DNA of 49,177 bases. Origin: a virus. Every line of letters starts with the position of its first letter. Position 1 is the first letter of the stretch. The position numbers were made by a program, and so were the translations under genes. The DNA lies in IMG/VR virus record IMGVR_UViG_3300048927_000336, positions 1 through 49,177 of that record; one strand, given 5' to 3'. Shown one piece after another: positions 29,762-39,119 of the stretch. Under the pieces are notes generated by a model. That model searched no databases, was not told the origin of the DNA, and saw nothing but the letters and a program-made list of their open reading frames with translations.

Positions 29762-31692
29762 GTGAAAATACACGTCCGGTTCTGGACATTAATATCGATG
29801 AGTCCCGCCTGAAACGAATGGAGGAAGTTGTACAAAAGTTTCAGGCGGCCCTGCAGATTGGCCCTGGCGGTAAACCAGTAGTATTACCACCAGCCGTAAC
29901 GGATCAGCGGTTACCTGTTGTTCCCGGCCAGACCAAGCAATCACCTTGGTCTAAAGACCTGAAAAAACTCTTTGGCAGAGTGGATAAGGCCGCTAAAAGT
30001 TCGCTCAAGACATTCGGCCTTGTTAACAAAACGCTCAACACAACCCAAAACCTTCTGAAGGGGCTTTATTCAGCTTCCATACGCTGGTCTGTTCGAATGG
30101 GGCTACTGGCTACCGGCGGCATGTTCGGTTATGACGTCATGACCCGTCATGTTGCTGCGCAGTACCGCACTGCGCAGGGCAACAACATGACCACGGGCCA
30201 GATGCAGGCCGCGCAGAATGTCTACGGGAACCGTTTTTCTGGTACCAGTAGCATCATTCAGGGGCTGACTAATGCGCAGAATAACCCCTCTGATCAAGCG
30301 TATGCCGGCTTGCTTTCGCTCGGTATTAATCCCGAAGAAGGCGCGGCTGCCAACCTCCCTAAACTGTTATCTCGTGCGGCGTCATTGCTAAAGGATTACA
30401 AAGATACGGGCGTTTCACAGGCCGTTCTGCAAAGCATGGGGCTGAGCGGGATGATCGATGTGAACACCGCGAATCAGATTGCGGCAAATTCCGGGGATAT
30501 GGATCGTCTTAATGCCATGTTTGGGGCGCAGTCGCAGCAGCTTGACCGGGACATGGGCGCAGGGACGCAGCGAAGTTTCCAGGATCTAAACGGCAGGCTG
30601 TCTAACGATGCCGACCGCATCGGCAATACCTTCCTTTCGGTGTTGGCCAAACTGAATAAACCCATAGGTGCTCTGGCGGATACGCTCACCACAGACATTG
30701 AAAGATTTCTGAAGGGAGAAAACGGGAGGGCAGTTTTTGAGACCGTCGCCCAAGGATTAGAGCGGCTGGGTGCTTGGCTATCAGGACCGGATTTTCAGAA
30801 AGACCTGTCAGATTTTGAACGGGATATCAAGAACATTGCCAACGCAGTCAGGGATGCAATTCACTGGTTCAACAGGCTGACGGGTAAAGAGGACGAGTCC
30901 GACAAGCAGGAAGGACAGCTGTCCGGCCCTGAGACAAACAGTCAGGCATTCAGAAATCTGCTGATGGGCACGTATGACACTCCCGGCGATGCGGTGATGG
31001 CTATGGGACATGTGGCGGGGGTCGTATTTGATAATTCGTTCCTGTCGCCTATGCGTAAACGTGCTGTGGGCAATGCAGAAAAAAATAGGGTTGACGCGCT
31101 AAATGCGGCCGCTAAAACCGAACGCCGGGTTGATGCTAATGATCGTCATGTGACGAATATCTATAAGAGCCACGTAGCGAACGAAAATTACCGGAGCAAA
31201 TTACCTGGTGGCCTGCTGCCAGCAGTTGCAGAGGCAGAATCAGGCTGGGATATTCGGGCGGTTAGTCGTGCTGGCGCTGGTGGTCTGTTCCAGTTCACAC
31301 GGGACACCGGCGCGCGGTATGGGCTTTCGGACAGCGATCGATTCGATCCTGAAAAAGCCACGGCCGCTGCAGCGCGATATTTCCAGGATAACCTCAAGCG
31401 CTACCATGGCGATATAGCGCAATCGCTGGCGCAGTATAACGGGGGTAACGTTGCTGTTGGGAAAGATGGCAATCTGAACCTGAAGCTTGAGACCATCAGA
31501 TATCTGGAAAAACTGCTCCCGCAAATCCGGGGCGCTGAAGATCAGCATACCGGGCTGATGGATCGCCTGAGAACGGCGGAGCAGCAATTGAACGGCAACC
31601 GCGATCAGCGCGTAACTGTCCAGCTTGATATCAATCAACGCCCTGGTTCAGACATCAACGCATCCGCTCAGTCACAATACATCCCGCATTAA
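29758..31692 (+). CDS. Tape measure protein with lytic transglycosylase domain
   Basis: The 644-residue protein is read from GTG 29758, which has GGGGGA seven bases upstream and overlaps the previous stop (GTGA). The middle is helical and includes a hydrophobic stretch (WSVRMGLLATGGMFGYDVMT). From about residue 482 an SLT domain follows: LPAVAEAESGWDIRAVSRAG with the likely catalytic E494, GAGGLFQFTRDTGARYG, and AQYNGG. Tape measure proteins fix tail length, and the SLT domain opens peptidoglycan during DNA entry. At 644 residues it predicts a rather short tail of roughly 90-100 nm (about 1.5 Å per residue). Confidence 0.88.
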   Translation: MSENTRPVLDINIDESRLKRMEEVVQKFQAALQIGPGGKPVVLPPAVTDQRLPVVPGQTKQSPWSKDLKKLFGRVDKAAKSSLKTFGLVNKTLNTTQNLLKGLYSASIRWSVRMGLLATGGMFGYDVMTRHVAAQYRTAQGNNMTTGQMQAAQNVYGNRFSGTSSIIQGLTNAQNNPSDQAYAGLLSLGINPEEGAAANLPKLLSRAASLLKDYKDTGVSQAVLQSMGLSGMIDVNTANQIAANSGDMDRLNAMFGAQSQQLDRDMGAGTQRSFQDLNGRLSNDADRIGNTFLSVLAKLNKPIGALADTLTTDIERFLKGENGRAVFETVAQGLERLGAWLSGPDFQKDLSDFERDIKNIANAVRDAIHWFNRLTGKEDESDKQEGQLSGPETNSQAFRNLLMGTYDTPGDAVMAMGHVAGVVFDNSFLSPMRKRAVGNAEKNRVDALNAAAKTERRVDANDRHVTNIYKSHVANENYRSKLPGGLLPAVAEAESGWDIRAVSRAGAGGLFQFTRDTGARYGLSDSDRFDPEKATAAAARYFQDNLKRYHGDIAQSLAQYNGGNVAVGKDGNLNLKLETIRYLEKLLPQIRGAEDQHTGLMDRLRTAEQQLNGNRDQRVTVQLDINQRPGSDINASAQSQYIPH

Positions 31693-31704
31693 TCCGGAGG
31701 GTAA

Positions 31705-32358
31705 ATGGCTCTCAACTACGTCGGGCAGGCCTGGCGGCTTGCCTTTGAGGTTTCCCCGATCCTGCTCGTTGACGGTATTGCTGCAGATATTCCCGGCGGC
31801 ACGCTGCCAATAGCCGTATTTACAGAGGGTCTTAATATCCTCGATGGCGCGCTACACGGCGAGCTGGCTGATAACTCAACCCGTTTTATGCCCATGCCCG
31901 GCACGACGCTGATACAGCAGGATATCGGGAGTTATCCTTTTTACAATCAGGCGACGGCGGCAAATGCGGTAGTTCAGAAGCCGAACAAGGTCATTATGCA
32001 GATGATCCGGCCTGCATCCACCTCATCCGGTTACGCGAACAAAACCATGACGTTTATGGCGCTGAAGCTGGCGCTTGATAAGCACAATCAGAGCGGCGGC
32101 AGCTATACCGTCCTCACGCCGTCTTTCATTTATACCGGCTGCCTGCTGCGCGGCATGGTCGATAACGCCGGATTTTCCCCGCAGAACAAACAGGCCCAGT
32201 ATTCATGGTCGTTTGAGTTTGAGCAGCCACTGCTCACTATTTCTCAGCTGGATGCCGCTATGGGCAATCTGATGAGCAAATTCAGAAGCGGGGCAAAAAC
32301 GGACGGTCTCTCATGGTCGGGTGTTACGCAGCAATTGCAGCAGGAGTTCGGATTTTGA
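31705..32358 (+). CDS. Baseplate or tail protein
   Basis: The 217-residue protein begins MALNYVGQAWRLAFEVSPIL and contains DGIAADIPGGTLPIAVFTEG, GALHGELADNSTRFMPMPGT and QLDAAMGNLMSKFRSGAKTD. It follows the tape measure gene with GGAGGG before its ATG and is coupled to the next gene. Proteins of this size and position in DUF3383 myophages are baseplate components, often equated with a LysM-free gp53-like adaptor. The specific role is inferred. Confidence 0.6.
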   Translation: MALNYVGQAWRLAFEVSPILLVDGIAADIPGGTLPIAVFTEGLNILDGALHGELADNSTRFMPMPGTTLIQQDIGSYPFYNQATAANAVVQKPNKVIMQMIRPASTSSGYANKTMTFMALKLALDKHNQSGGSYTVLTPSFIYTGCLLRGMVDNAGFSPQNKQAQYSWSFEFEQPLLTISQLDAAMGNLMSKFRSGAKTDGLSWSGVTQQLQQEFGF

Positions 32359-32621
32359 CAGCCTATATTGCATTCAGGCCGCAGAGTGATCAGCCGTTTA
32401 CGTTCAGGGCGACTGTGGGCGGCGCTCAGGTGTTTGGTTCGGTTCCCTGGAATCACTACGCACGCCGCTACTACCTCCAGCTGAAAAACGGTCAGAACAC
32501 TGTGATCTCTTATGTACCGCTGGTGGCATCGCCGGATGGGTATGACATAAATCTGGCGCTCTCGCTCGCACCCGGGAAACTGGTGCTGCGGGAAAGTACG
32601 CAGCAGTTTGAGGCAACATGA
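32355..32621 (+). CDS. Baseplate plug protein (DUF6983-like)
   Basis: The product of 88 residues probably starts at TTG 32355, which overlaps the previous TGA and has CAGGAG eight bases upstream; no ATG is available nearby in a better context. The sequence FTFRATVGGAQVFGSVPWNH, then RRYYLQLKNGQNTVISYVPL and SPDGYDINL, follows the pattern of phage baseplate plug proteins (F-x-L-G-x2-[FY], WN, WY-x2-L). It is directly before the hub gene, as expected. Confidence 0.7.
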   Translation: MTAYIAFRPQSDQPFTFRATVGGAQVFGSVPWNHYARRYYLQLKNGQNTVISYVPLVASPDGYDINLALSLAPGKLVLRESTQQFEAT

Positions 32622-33629
32622 ATGCGCTATTACGAGCTGGACATAACAGACAGCCAGGGCGCGCCGATCGTTGATGCAATAGGTAATCCGATCGGCCCAT
32701 TCGTCAGCACCGAAAGCCCTGGCGGTGCGCTGAACATTATCTTCGACATTCTGATCACCTCTCCGGATGTGGCTACCGGCGGAACGATGCTCGCGATTTA
32801 CGGGCTGCCAATGGCTGCGCTGTCACAGAGCGTCAATCTTTTCGGTGCCAACGTAACGCTTTACGGGGGATTTTCCGGCGGCCTGCCACTGGAGCGGCCA
32901 GAGCAACAGGGAGTGTTGCTGCAGGGTAAAGTTTTCAATCCGTATGGAAACTGGCAGGGCGTTAACCAGTGCCTGAATCTGATTGTCAATCCGGGGCTGC
33001 TGACCGACAAAAACGGCAAAACGCTTAACATTATGGTCGATGGCAAAAGGGGGGAAGGGCTGGCTGAGGTTGTTACACGGGCGCTGAGTGGTGCCTATCC
33101 GGATACGCAGCTGGACATAAGGATCAGCGACAAGCTGGTGCTGCCGGAGGACTGGAAGGGCGTCTATAACCGGCCATCGCAGCTTGCTATCGCCATGAAA
33201 AGCGCATCACTTGGGCTGATCAACGAGGAAGGTTATAGCGGCATCAGCCTGGTAATGCAGAAGGGGACCATCCGATTTTTTGATAATCTGACCGCCAGCA
33301 ATGCCAGGACAATCAACGCCAACGAGTTGATCGGTCAGCCTACATGGATCGGTATCAATAAAATGTCGTTCAAAACGCCCCTGCGCGGCGATCTGATGGT
33401 CGGGGATATTATTACGTTACCAGACAGCATTGTTAACGGCTCGCAATCTCTGCTGACGGTAAACACGCCTGCCGCGTTTTCGGCTCAGCGCGACAAACTC
33501 AATTTCTCAGGCAAGTTTATGCTCACTTCCATGCGTCACGTTGGCGAATTCATGAATGGTTCAGGTGAGGCCTGGGTAACCATATTCGAGGCGGTCGGGA
33601 TGCTGGCTGCCAAAGGAGATAATGCGTGA
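32622..33629 (+). CDS. Baseplate hub protein
   Basis: The 335-residue protein begins MRYYELDITDSQGAPIVDAI and contains NIIFDILITSPDVATGGTML, VTLYGGFSGGLPLERPEQQG and GVLLQGKVFNPYGNWQGVNQ, beta-rich stretches as in gp27/gpD-like hubs. It lies between the plug and spike genes. GAGG precedes the ATG. The hub ring joins the tail tube to the central spike. The assignment relies on gene order and size with supporting sequence character. Confidence 0.7.
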   Translation: MRYYELDITDSQGAPIVDAIGNPIGPFVSTESPGGALNIIFDILITSPDVATGGTMLAIYGLPMAALSQSVNLFGANVTLYGGFSGGLPLERPEQQGVLLQGKVFNPYGNWQGVNQCLNLIVNPGLLTDKNGKTLNIMVDGKRGEGLAEVVTRALSGAYPDTQLDIRISDKLVLPEDWKGVYNRPSQLAIAMKSASLGLINEEGYSGISLVMQKGTIRFFDNLTASNARTINANELIGQPTWIGINKMSFKTPLRGDLMVGDIITLPDSIVNGSQSLLTVNTPAAFSAQRDKLNFSGKFMLTSMRHVGEFMNGSGEAWVTIFEAVGMLAAKGDNA

Positions 33630-34234
33630 GCGATTCACAAAAATTTCCGTTTCTATCTTCGCTCTCAAACATGACCACCACGCGGATTGAGGATTACGCT
33701 GCGCTGGAGGGGCGCGCATTGCCCTGTCACGTTGTGAAAGTCATGGGCGCGATCGTGACTGTTCAGTTTGATGTACTGCCAGGTGCCATCCAGCTGCAGG
33801 AGATTACGGTGCCGGTGGCAGGGTTCGAATATATCCGCTATCCCATCCGAGTGGGCGATAAGGGCGTAACCGTGCCTGCCGACGTCTCTTTGCGCGGCGT
33901 GTCGGGGCTTGGTACCGGCATGGCCGATATGTCGCTGCCAGCATCCCTTACCGCGCTGTTTTTCGTGCCGCTTGGAAACAGTGAGTGGAGCGCCGAAGAC
34001 CCCAACAAAATCACGCTATATGGTCCCGCTGGCGCGCTCATTAAAACTACTGACGGCAAGGCAGCAATAGCGATCGATAACGATAAAATCACGTTAACCG
34101 TCTCCGGCCAGACGCTGGAATTGTCAGCTGATGGACTGAGGCATAACGGAATTAATGTCGGCTCAACCCATCATCACGATGTTGAAAACGTGAAATCGGG
34201 TGAGACTACTAGGACGTCAGGAGATCCAAAATGA
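33626..34234 (+). CDS. Central spike protein (Gp138/gpV-like)
   Basis: The 202-residue protein from GTG 33626 (AAGGAG seven bases upstream) has an OB-fold-like N-terminal part (EGRALPCHVVKVMGAIVTVQ, GFEYIRYPIRVGDKGVTVPA) and beta-helical repeats (IAIDNDKITLTVSGQTLELS). The end, STHHHDVENVKSGETTRTSG, has the histidine-rich tip pattern at which P2 gpV-like spikes bind iron. The spike pierces the outer membrane on contraction. Confidence 0.82.
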   Translation: MSDSQKFPFLSSLSNMTTTRIEDYAALEGRALPCHVVKVMGAIVTVQFDVLPGAIQLQEITVPVAGFEYIRYPIRVGDKGVTVPADVSLRGVSGLGTGMADMSLPASLTALFFVPLGNSEWSAEDPNKITLYGPAGALIKTTDGKAAIAIDNDKITLTVSGQTLELSADGLRHNGINVGSTHHHDVENVKSGETTRTSGDPK

Positions 34235-34578
34235 GGACGTGGGGGCGGGTGCCGGATGGTAATGGCGGCAAAAAATGGGTGGCGGTTGAATCGGATGCCA
34301 GCGGCGATTTTTCATATGGCTGGCTGACGACATTGATTCAGACCCTGAAGCTGGGCTTAGGTGAATCTCCCTTTTACTCGCAATACGGTATTCCTGCGCA
34401 GCAGTGCATTGTCAGCCAGGTCTACCCGGATTATTACGTGAACATGGTTCAGCAGCAGTTCGCTGGATATTTTGCCTCACTCACCATCACTAAAATGAGT
34501 GGTGCTGACCGACCAACTTATAACATCAGCGTGATCTTCCGTAATGGGGTTTCATGGCGAGGTGAAGTGGCCGTTTGA
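34231..34578 (+). CDS. Baseplate wedge protein (gp25/W-like position)
   Basis: The 115-residue protein begins MRTWGRVPDGNGGKKWVAVE and contains LTTLIQTLKLGLGESPFYSQ, YGIPAQQCIVSQVYPDYYV and NISVIFRNGVSW. It lies between the spike and J-like genes, where gp25/W-type wedge proteins are encoded, and the GLGESPFYSQYGIP pattern is typical of the counterpart in DUF3383 phages. A terminator follows at 34607. Confidence 0.7.
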   Translation: MRTWGRVPDGNGGKKWVAVESDASGDFSYGWLTTLIQTLKLGLGESPFYSQYGIPAQQCIVSQVYPDYYVNMVQQQFAGYFASLTITKMSGADRPTYNISVIFRNGVSWRGEVAV

Positions 34579-34606
34579 TCAGACCTTATTCAGCATAGAT
34601 AAATTG

Positions 34607-34628
34607 CACCCTGCGGGGTGTTTTTTTT
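34607..34628 (+). terminator. Terminator before the baseplate J gene
   Basis: CACCC-TGCG-GGGTG followed by eight T residues. The short GC stem with long T run sits directly before the ribosome site of the J-like gene, so the hairpin could also affect its translation. Confidence 0.75.
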
Positions 34629-34637
34629 GGAGTGAAA

Positions 34638-35861
34638 ATGTCAGACCTTCCCGTAACAGTAACCCAGGCGGGCGCGCAGCCCACGCCACCCGAAACGCTC
34701 CTTGCCAGATTGATCGAGAACGTATCTGCAGAGGTGCCCGGATATACCGCAAACCTTCCGGCATCCCTCATTACTGATTTGGCCAGTACAGCGGTCGGCG
34801 CGCTGGCCCTGATAGACCAGGCGATGGTGGACGCTATCAACTCAGTCACACCATATGGGGCCAACGTGCCGTTACTTGAACAGCTCGGTAATATCTACGG
34901 TGCACAGAAAGGAGTTGGCTCTAACACATCCGTTTATGTCATTTTTAAAGGGTTGCCGGGTTTCGTTGTACCAAAAGGGTTTGTGGTCTCAGATGGCAAC
35001 TATCAGTATACCGTTCAGGCAAATACGGTGATACCGGCATCCGGACAGACGAGTCCGGTTTACTGTCTGGCAACAACCAGCGGGTCGTGGGCAGTGCCGG
35101 CTGGTTCAGTCACGCAGATCATTACCTCAGTTCCTGCATCACAGACACTGACGTGTACGAATACCGATCCCGGCCTGCCGGGAAACGATGCACAGAACAA
35201 TGCTGAATATCGTGCGCAGGTGATGCAGATGGGCATGGCAACCGTTCAGGGAGTGCCAGATCTGCTGAAGGCGACACTCTCCAGGGTTACAGGGGTAAAA
35301 ACAGCATTAATCGCGTACAGGCAGATCAACCTTTCACAGTGGGCTGTTCTAGTCGGTGGCGGTGATCCCTATGAGGTTGCGCATGCAATATATCAGTCAG
35401 TCCCGGATATTTCGGTGTTAACTGGCGACGTTAACGATCCGTCCGGCAATGTGCCAACGGTGGTTACACCGACAATCACCAGTTACCCTGACAGTTATCA
35501 GGTGCCGTTTATAGTTCCAATCTCCCAGCAATTGGGGTTGATAATTACCTGGAACGCAACATTGATCGACTTTTCAGATGAAACTATCAGTTCGGCGGTG
35601 AGCCCGGTTCTGGTTGATTATATAGAGAATATTGCGGTGGGTATGCCTGTCAGTATTTATCGAATAAAAAAAATTTTCCTGACAGCCGTTACCGGTATTG
35701 TTAGCGAAGATAACGTTTCATACATAGATGTTTTAGTAGCAATTAATGGCAAAATAGTTCAGCAGGACGAACATACCGGTTTAGTCAGCGGTGATCTGTA
35801 TGGTTACTTTGATACTGATTCCAGCTTAATAACGGTGAGGCAGTATGAGCCAGCCAGTTGA
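34638..35861 (+). CDS. Baseplate J-like wedge protein
   Basis: The 407-residue protein from ATG 34638 (GGAG six bases upstream) matches baseplate J/gp6-like proteins: ETLLARLIENVSAEVPGYTA near the N terminus, LASTAVGALALIDQAMVDAI, NSVTPYGANVPLLEQLGNIY and the core LPGNDAQNNAEYRAQVM plus VQGVPDLLKATLSRVTGVKT. J-type wedges form the ring of the baseplate. The stop overlaps the start of the next gene by 17 bp. Confidence 0.85.
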   Translation: MSDLPVTVTQAGAQPTPPETLLARLIENVSAEVPGYTANLPASLITDLASTAVGALALIDQAMVDAINSVTPYGANVPLLEQLGNIYGAQKGVGSNTSVYVIFKGLPGFVVPKGFVVSDGNYQYTVQANTVIPASGQTSPVYCLATTSGSWAVPAGSVTQIITSVPASQTLTCTNTDPGLPGNDAQNNAEYRAQVMQMGMATVQGVPDLLKATLSRVTGVKTALIAYRQINLSQWAVLVGGGDPYEVAHAIYQSVPDISVLTGDVNDPSGNVPTVVTPTITSYPDSYQVPFIVPISQQLGLIITWNATLIDFSDETISSAVSPVLVDYIENIAVGMPVSIYRIKKIFLTAVTGIVSEDNVSYIDVLVAINGKIVQQDEHTGLVSGDLYGYFDTDSSLITVRQYEPAS

Positions 35862-36471
35862 AAAAATTATTCCCGCCTATCCGTTTGTGCAATACCGCGA
35901 CGATCTAAACGTAGTGGCATTTTTCAAAGCCTACAACATAATTGCTCAGCAATATCTCGAAGCCTTCAACGCGCTTTACCTGCCGTGCTGGACGTCACCG
36001 CTGATTAAGGGGTATTTGCTTGACTGGGTAGCCCTGGGGATTTACGGCGTTGAACGGCCATTGGTGCAGACCTCAACCGCGACAATAGCAGAAGGGGCAT
36101 ATAATACTGTCGAATATAACGACATTTACTATGCGCATATGAAAAGTTTTCACCCTGGCACATTTCAGCATCTTCCTGATGACTATTTCAAACGCATTCT
36201 CACATGGAACTTTTATAAAGGTGATGGTTTCCAGTTTTCCGTTGAATGGCTCAAACGCAGAATTGCACGCTTTATACATGGTGAGTCGGGAGCAGATCCG
36301 CTTCTGGAAAATACATTTGACGTTAGCGTAACCAGTAAAAATGGAAAATTCACGTTAAAAATCCCTGAATATGGGGATGGTGTGGGCGAGTTTCTGGTGA
36401 GAGCAATTAATACGCGCCTGGTTAATTTGCCGTTTATTTATACTTATGAAGCGGAGGCAGTCAGCCAATGA
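35845..36471 (+). CDS. Tail protein I/DUF2612-like baseplate component
   Basis: The 208-residue protein begins MSQPVEKIIPAYPFVQYRDD and contains IIAQQYLEAFNALYLPCWTS, LLDWVALGIYGVERPL and LTWNFYKGDGFQFSVEWLKR, matching the DUF2612-like proteins that act as P2 gpI analogues and connect wedge to tail fibre. Start and stop both overlap the neighbours, ending in ATGA at the fibre gene. Confidence 0.75.
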   Translation: MSQPVEKIIPAYPFVQYRDDLNVVAFFKAYNIIAQQYLEAFNALYLPCWTSPLIKGYLLDWVALGIYGVERPLVQTSTATIAEGAYNTVEYNDIYYAHMKSFHPGTFQHLPDDYFKRILTWNFYKGDGFQFSVEWLKRRIARFIHGESGADPLLENTFDVSVTSKNGKFTLKIPEYGDGVGEFLVRAINTRLVNLPFIYTYEAEAVSQ

Positions 36472-37919
36472 TTACCGGATTTGGAAATAATGTTGTGTCA
36501 GCGCTGGCTGAAAACGTGACGTCTATACAAACAACCCTGACTGTTATGCCGGAACAGGGGGCCATGTTTGCTAAATTGCTGACCACTGACATGGAGAACA
36601 GCTCAAATCCTCAGAGCGTTTACGCCATATTAACGCTCACCAATACCGGCCAGACCGTTAATGAGATTTGTCATCTGACGGCAGTTAAGGGCGACGTGCT
36701 GACGGTTGTACGTGGTCAGGAGGGTACGACGGCCAGAGGCTGGTCACTGAATGATGTAGTCGCCAACTTTGCCACTCGCGGCTCTGAGAACGGTTTCGTC
36801 CAAGCGGAGCAGCTTCAGAGAGGCCAGTACACTGCCGCGGTCGCCGGAGGCAGTGAGAACGCACTGGCCATCCAACTGCCAGGCACCTTTTTTTTAAATG
36901 ACTCGACGGATTGGGATTTCAGAACGCCCCTCATCATCACCCCGACGCTGACCAATACCGGCGCAGCCACACTGCAGGTAACGGTTGCAGGCCGAGTACT
37001 TGGCACGTTTCCGCTGTACAAAGGAAAGAAGGTCGAGCTTGAAGCCGGTGATATTCTTGCTGATGTTCCAATCGCGTGCCTGCTGGATAAAACCAAGTCA
37101 TTTTTCAGTGTGATGAACCCGGTGAAAGTTTATTCGCTGGGGGATGGGCTCGTTCGAAGCGTGAACAAAGTGCTGCCCGACGAAAAAGGAGCGATTAATT
37201 TAACACCTGAGAATATCAGCGCTTATCCATTGGCTGGGGGCGAAGTTGAAGGCGAGGTATGGTCAAACATAGTCAATAATTTTCGTATTGTAAGTGATGA
37301 ACGTGGCACGTTCTGGCGCTTTGATGGAAATGCGTTGTATCTGATGTTCACGAACGAAGGCGATCCACATGGAGGCTATAACGCCCTACGCCCCCTGATT
37401 GCTGATTTTGCTACAGGTAAATTATCTACAGGTCACGATTTTACCGCTGGCGGAACGCTCTATGCAGGGGCGGGGGCATGCTGGATGGCAACTGATGGCA
37501 ATATCTATGGTTCGGCATGGGGCGGATACCTTAATCAGTGGGTTTTGGCTCAAATTAATGCGCTCAATGTCGCGCTGAATAATCAAATCACTGCCTCGAT
37601 TAATAGCAATAATAGCGGATGGGTGCTACCAAATTTTCAGTTAAAAAATACCGCTGATCTCGGTGGGGGCTGGGAAAAGGATAGCGCAACTGGTCGCATC
37701 AGACAGTGGGGATATTTGAATGCTGGCGCGACGACAGGTTTTTTTCAGGTAAATTTCCCGATCACGTTTCCAAATACCTGCGCAAACGTTCAGGTAACTG
37801 TTATTGGAGGGGGCGGCAAACTAGCGGACAATTTTGCGACGGCGGGAAACGTAACACAGTCCGGCTTTACCTGTGGTCAGGACACGGCCGGATCGTACTG
37901 GGAGGCTATAGGATGGTGA
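36468..37919 (+). CDS. Tail fibre protein
   Basis: The 483-residue protein begins MITGFGNNVVSALAENVTSI and ends with a gp53-like fibre C terminus: GWVLPNFQLKNTADLGGGWE, GYLNAGATTGFFQVNFPITF and SGFTCGQDTAGSYWEAIGW. The N-terminal part (residues about 1-120) is the baseplate attachment domain with ICHLTAVKGDVLTVVRGQEG. The middle shows fibre-shaft repeats. It probably recognises a surface receptor such as LPS. It is followed by its assembly chaperone, eight bases downstream. Confidence 0.85.
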   Translation: MITGFGNNVVSALAENVTSIQTTLTVMPEQGAMFAKLLTTDMENSSNPQSVYAILTLTNTGQTVNEICHLTAVKGDVLTVVRGQEGTTARGWSLNDVVANFATRGSENGFVQAEQLQRGQYTAAVAGGSENALAIQLPGTFFLNDSTDWDFRTPLIITPTLTNTGAATLQVTVAGRVLGTFPLYKGKKVELEAGDILADVPIACLLDKTKSFFSVMNPVKVYSLGDGLVRSVNKVLPDEKGAINLTPENISAYPLAGGEVEGEVWSNIVNNFRIVSDERGTFWRFDGNALYLMFTNEGDPHGGYNALRPLIADFATGKLSTGHDFTAGGTLYAGAGACWMATDGNIYGSAWGGYLNQWVLAQINALNVALNNQITASINSNNSGWVLPNFQLKNTADLGGGWEKDSATGRIRQWGYLNAGATTGFFQVNFPITFPNTCANVQVTVIGGGGKLADNFATAGNVTQSGFTCGQDTAGSYWEAIGW

Positions 37920-37926
37920 GGAATAT

Positions 37927-38358
37927 ATGAGCGATATTTATTACAGTGCAACGAATAACGGTTTTTATCATGATGCTCTCAGAGAGGTTTATGAAGCCTC
38001 TGCTAATGGCTGGCCTGATGATGCTCAGCAAATAACCGATGAACTATATCGATCGCTGATCGAGGGCCAGGCGATTGGAAAAATGATAGTAGCTGATACT
38101 AATGGCGCTCCGGTCCTAGCTGATCGTCTGATTGACTGGAGCGCCAGAGCGGAGCAGCAACGCACTGACCTGCTGACTACTGCAAATTCCATGACGGCGG
38201 ACTGGCGGACCGAACTGGAACTGGGTGTGATTAGCGATCTGGATAGGTCGGCGCTCGTTATGTGGATGGCATATATCAGCGAACTGAAATCCCTTGATCT
38301 CAGCAGCGTAAAAGATGAGACGGGATATAATGTGATCGCTTGGCCGGAGAGTCCATAA
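37927..38358 (+). CDS. Tail fibre assembly chaperone
   Basis: The 143-residue protein begins MSDIYYSATNNGFYHDALRE and contains PVLADRLIDWSARAEQQRTD and LVMWMAYISELKSLDLSS, the hallmark regions of the Caudo_TAP/Tfa family. These chaperones help the fibre fold as a trimer and in some phages remain at its tip. GAGGA lies six bases upstream of the ATG. It is the last gene of the late structural operon. Confidence 0.88.
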   Translation: MSDIYYSATNNGFYHDALREVYEASANGWPDDAQQITDELYRSLIEGQAIGKMIVADTNGAPVLADRLIDWSARAEQQRTDLLTTANSMTADWRTELELGVISDLDRSALVMWMAYISELKSLDLSSVKDETGYNVIAWPESP

Positions 38359-38366
38359 AATAGCCT

Positions 38367-39119
38367 TTATTTAGATATTTTAAGGAATGGATAAATAAAA
38401 GAAGACCAAAGCAGTCGTTTCAACTTAAGTTTGAGTGGGCGATTTTTTTTGATTCCCGCCCACATTAAGTCTTTCTCTTCGTCTAATCTTTTTTTGAAAT
38501 CATTATCAGATTGTATAGTTGAAATATCAGCATGTGATGTTTTACGAATTACTGGTGGAATAACAGCTTCAACCTTGCAAACTGAATACTCCTTTAGTAC
38601 CTGCCACTTGTCTGCAACCATCCAGACAGGGTAGAGGAAGTTTGCCATTCTACATGCTGCACTATTGTTTACCACATAACCATGAGAGCAGGCGGCTTCC
38701 AATACCTCATATACAATGTGCTTTTTCTTCTCTGATTTGTATAAAGGCTTATCAATATATTTAGGTCCCTCTGTCAATAACGTGACGGTAGGGAAGGAAA
38801 TATTCCTTTCTTCAATTTCAGACATGGCCTCTACTGTTATGTGGTCAATGAGGGCGTCATCCTCTAATACCAGCGCCATCGATATATTTTCAGAGGCTAT
38901 TCTTTTATAAATGTTGATATGGCTTAGCGCACAGCCCACTTCGCCACAACCAAGCGCGTAGTTCAGCGGCCTTGTTTCTCTTATAATGTCTGTATATGAA
39001 AGTTCAGAGCCGTCCACAGCTTCTACTATTTCATATTCAAGATTCAAGAGTGATAGTTGCTGCTCAATGCATTTCCGTCGTTCAGTTGAACGAGCTAAGT
39101 TTATGACGAATATTTTCAT
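38367..39119 (-). CDS. GT25 family glycosyltransferase
   Basis: The 250-residue protein begins MKIFVINLARSTERRKCIEQ and contains YEIVEAVDGSEL, GCGEVGCALSHINIYKRIAS and MALVLEDDALI, the family 25 (LPS biosynthesis) signatures with the acidic EDDA metal-binding site. A C-terminal basic/aromatic tail (KLKLKRLLWSSFIYPFLKI) suggests membrane association. Such enzymes add galactose or related sugars to LPS core or O antigen. It is transcribed against the tail genes and ends eight bases from the fibre chaperone. Changing the host surface could block superinfection by phages that use the same receptor. The gene is A+T-richer than the tail genes. Confidence 0.85.
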   Translation of the reverse strand: MKIFVINLARSTERRKCIEQQLSLLNLEYEIVEAVDGSELSYTDIIRETRPLNYALGCGEVGCALSHINIYKRIASENISMALVLEDDALIDHITVEAMSEIEERNISFPTVTLLTEGPKYIDKPLYKSEKKKHIVYEVLEAACSHGYVVNNSAACRMANFLYPVWMVADKWQVLKEYSVCKVEAVIPPVIRKTSHADISTIQSDNDFKKRLDEEKDLMWAGIKKNRPLKLKLKRLLWSSFIYPFLKISK

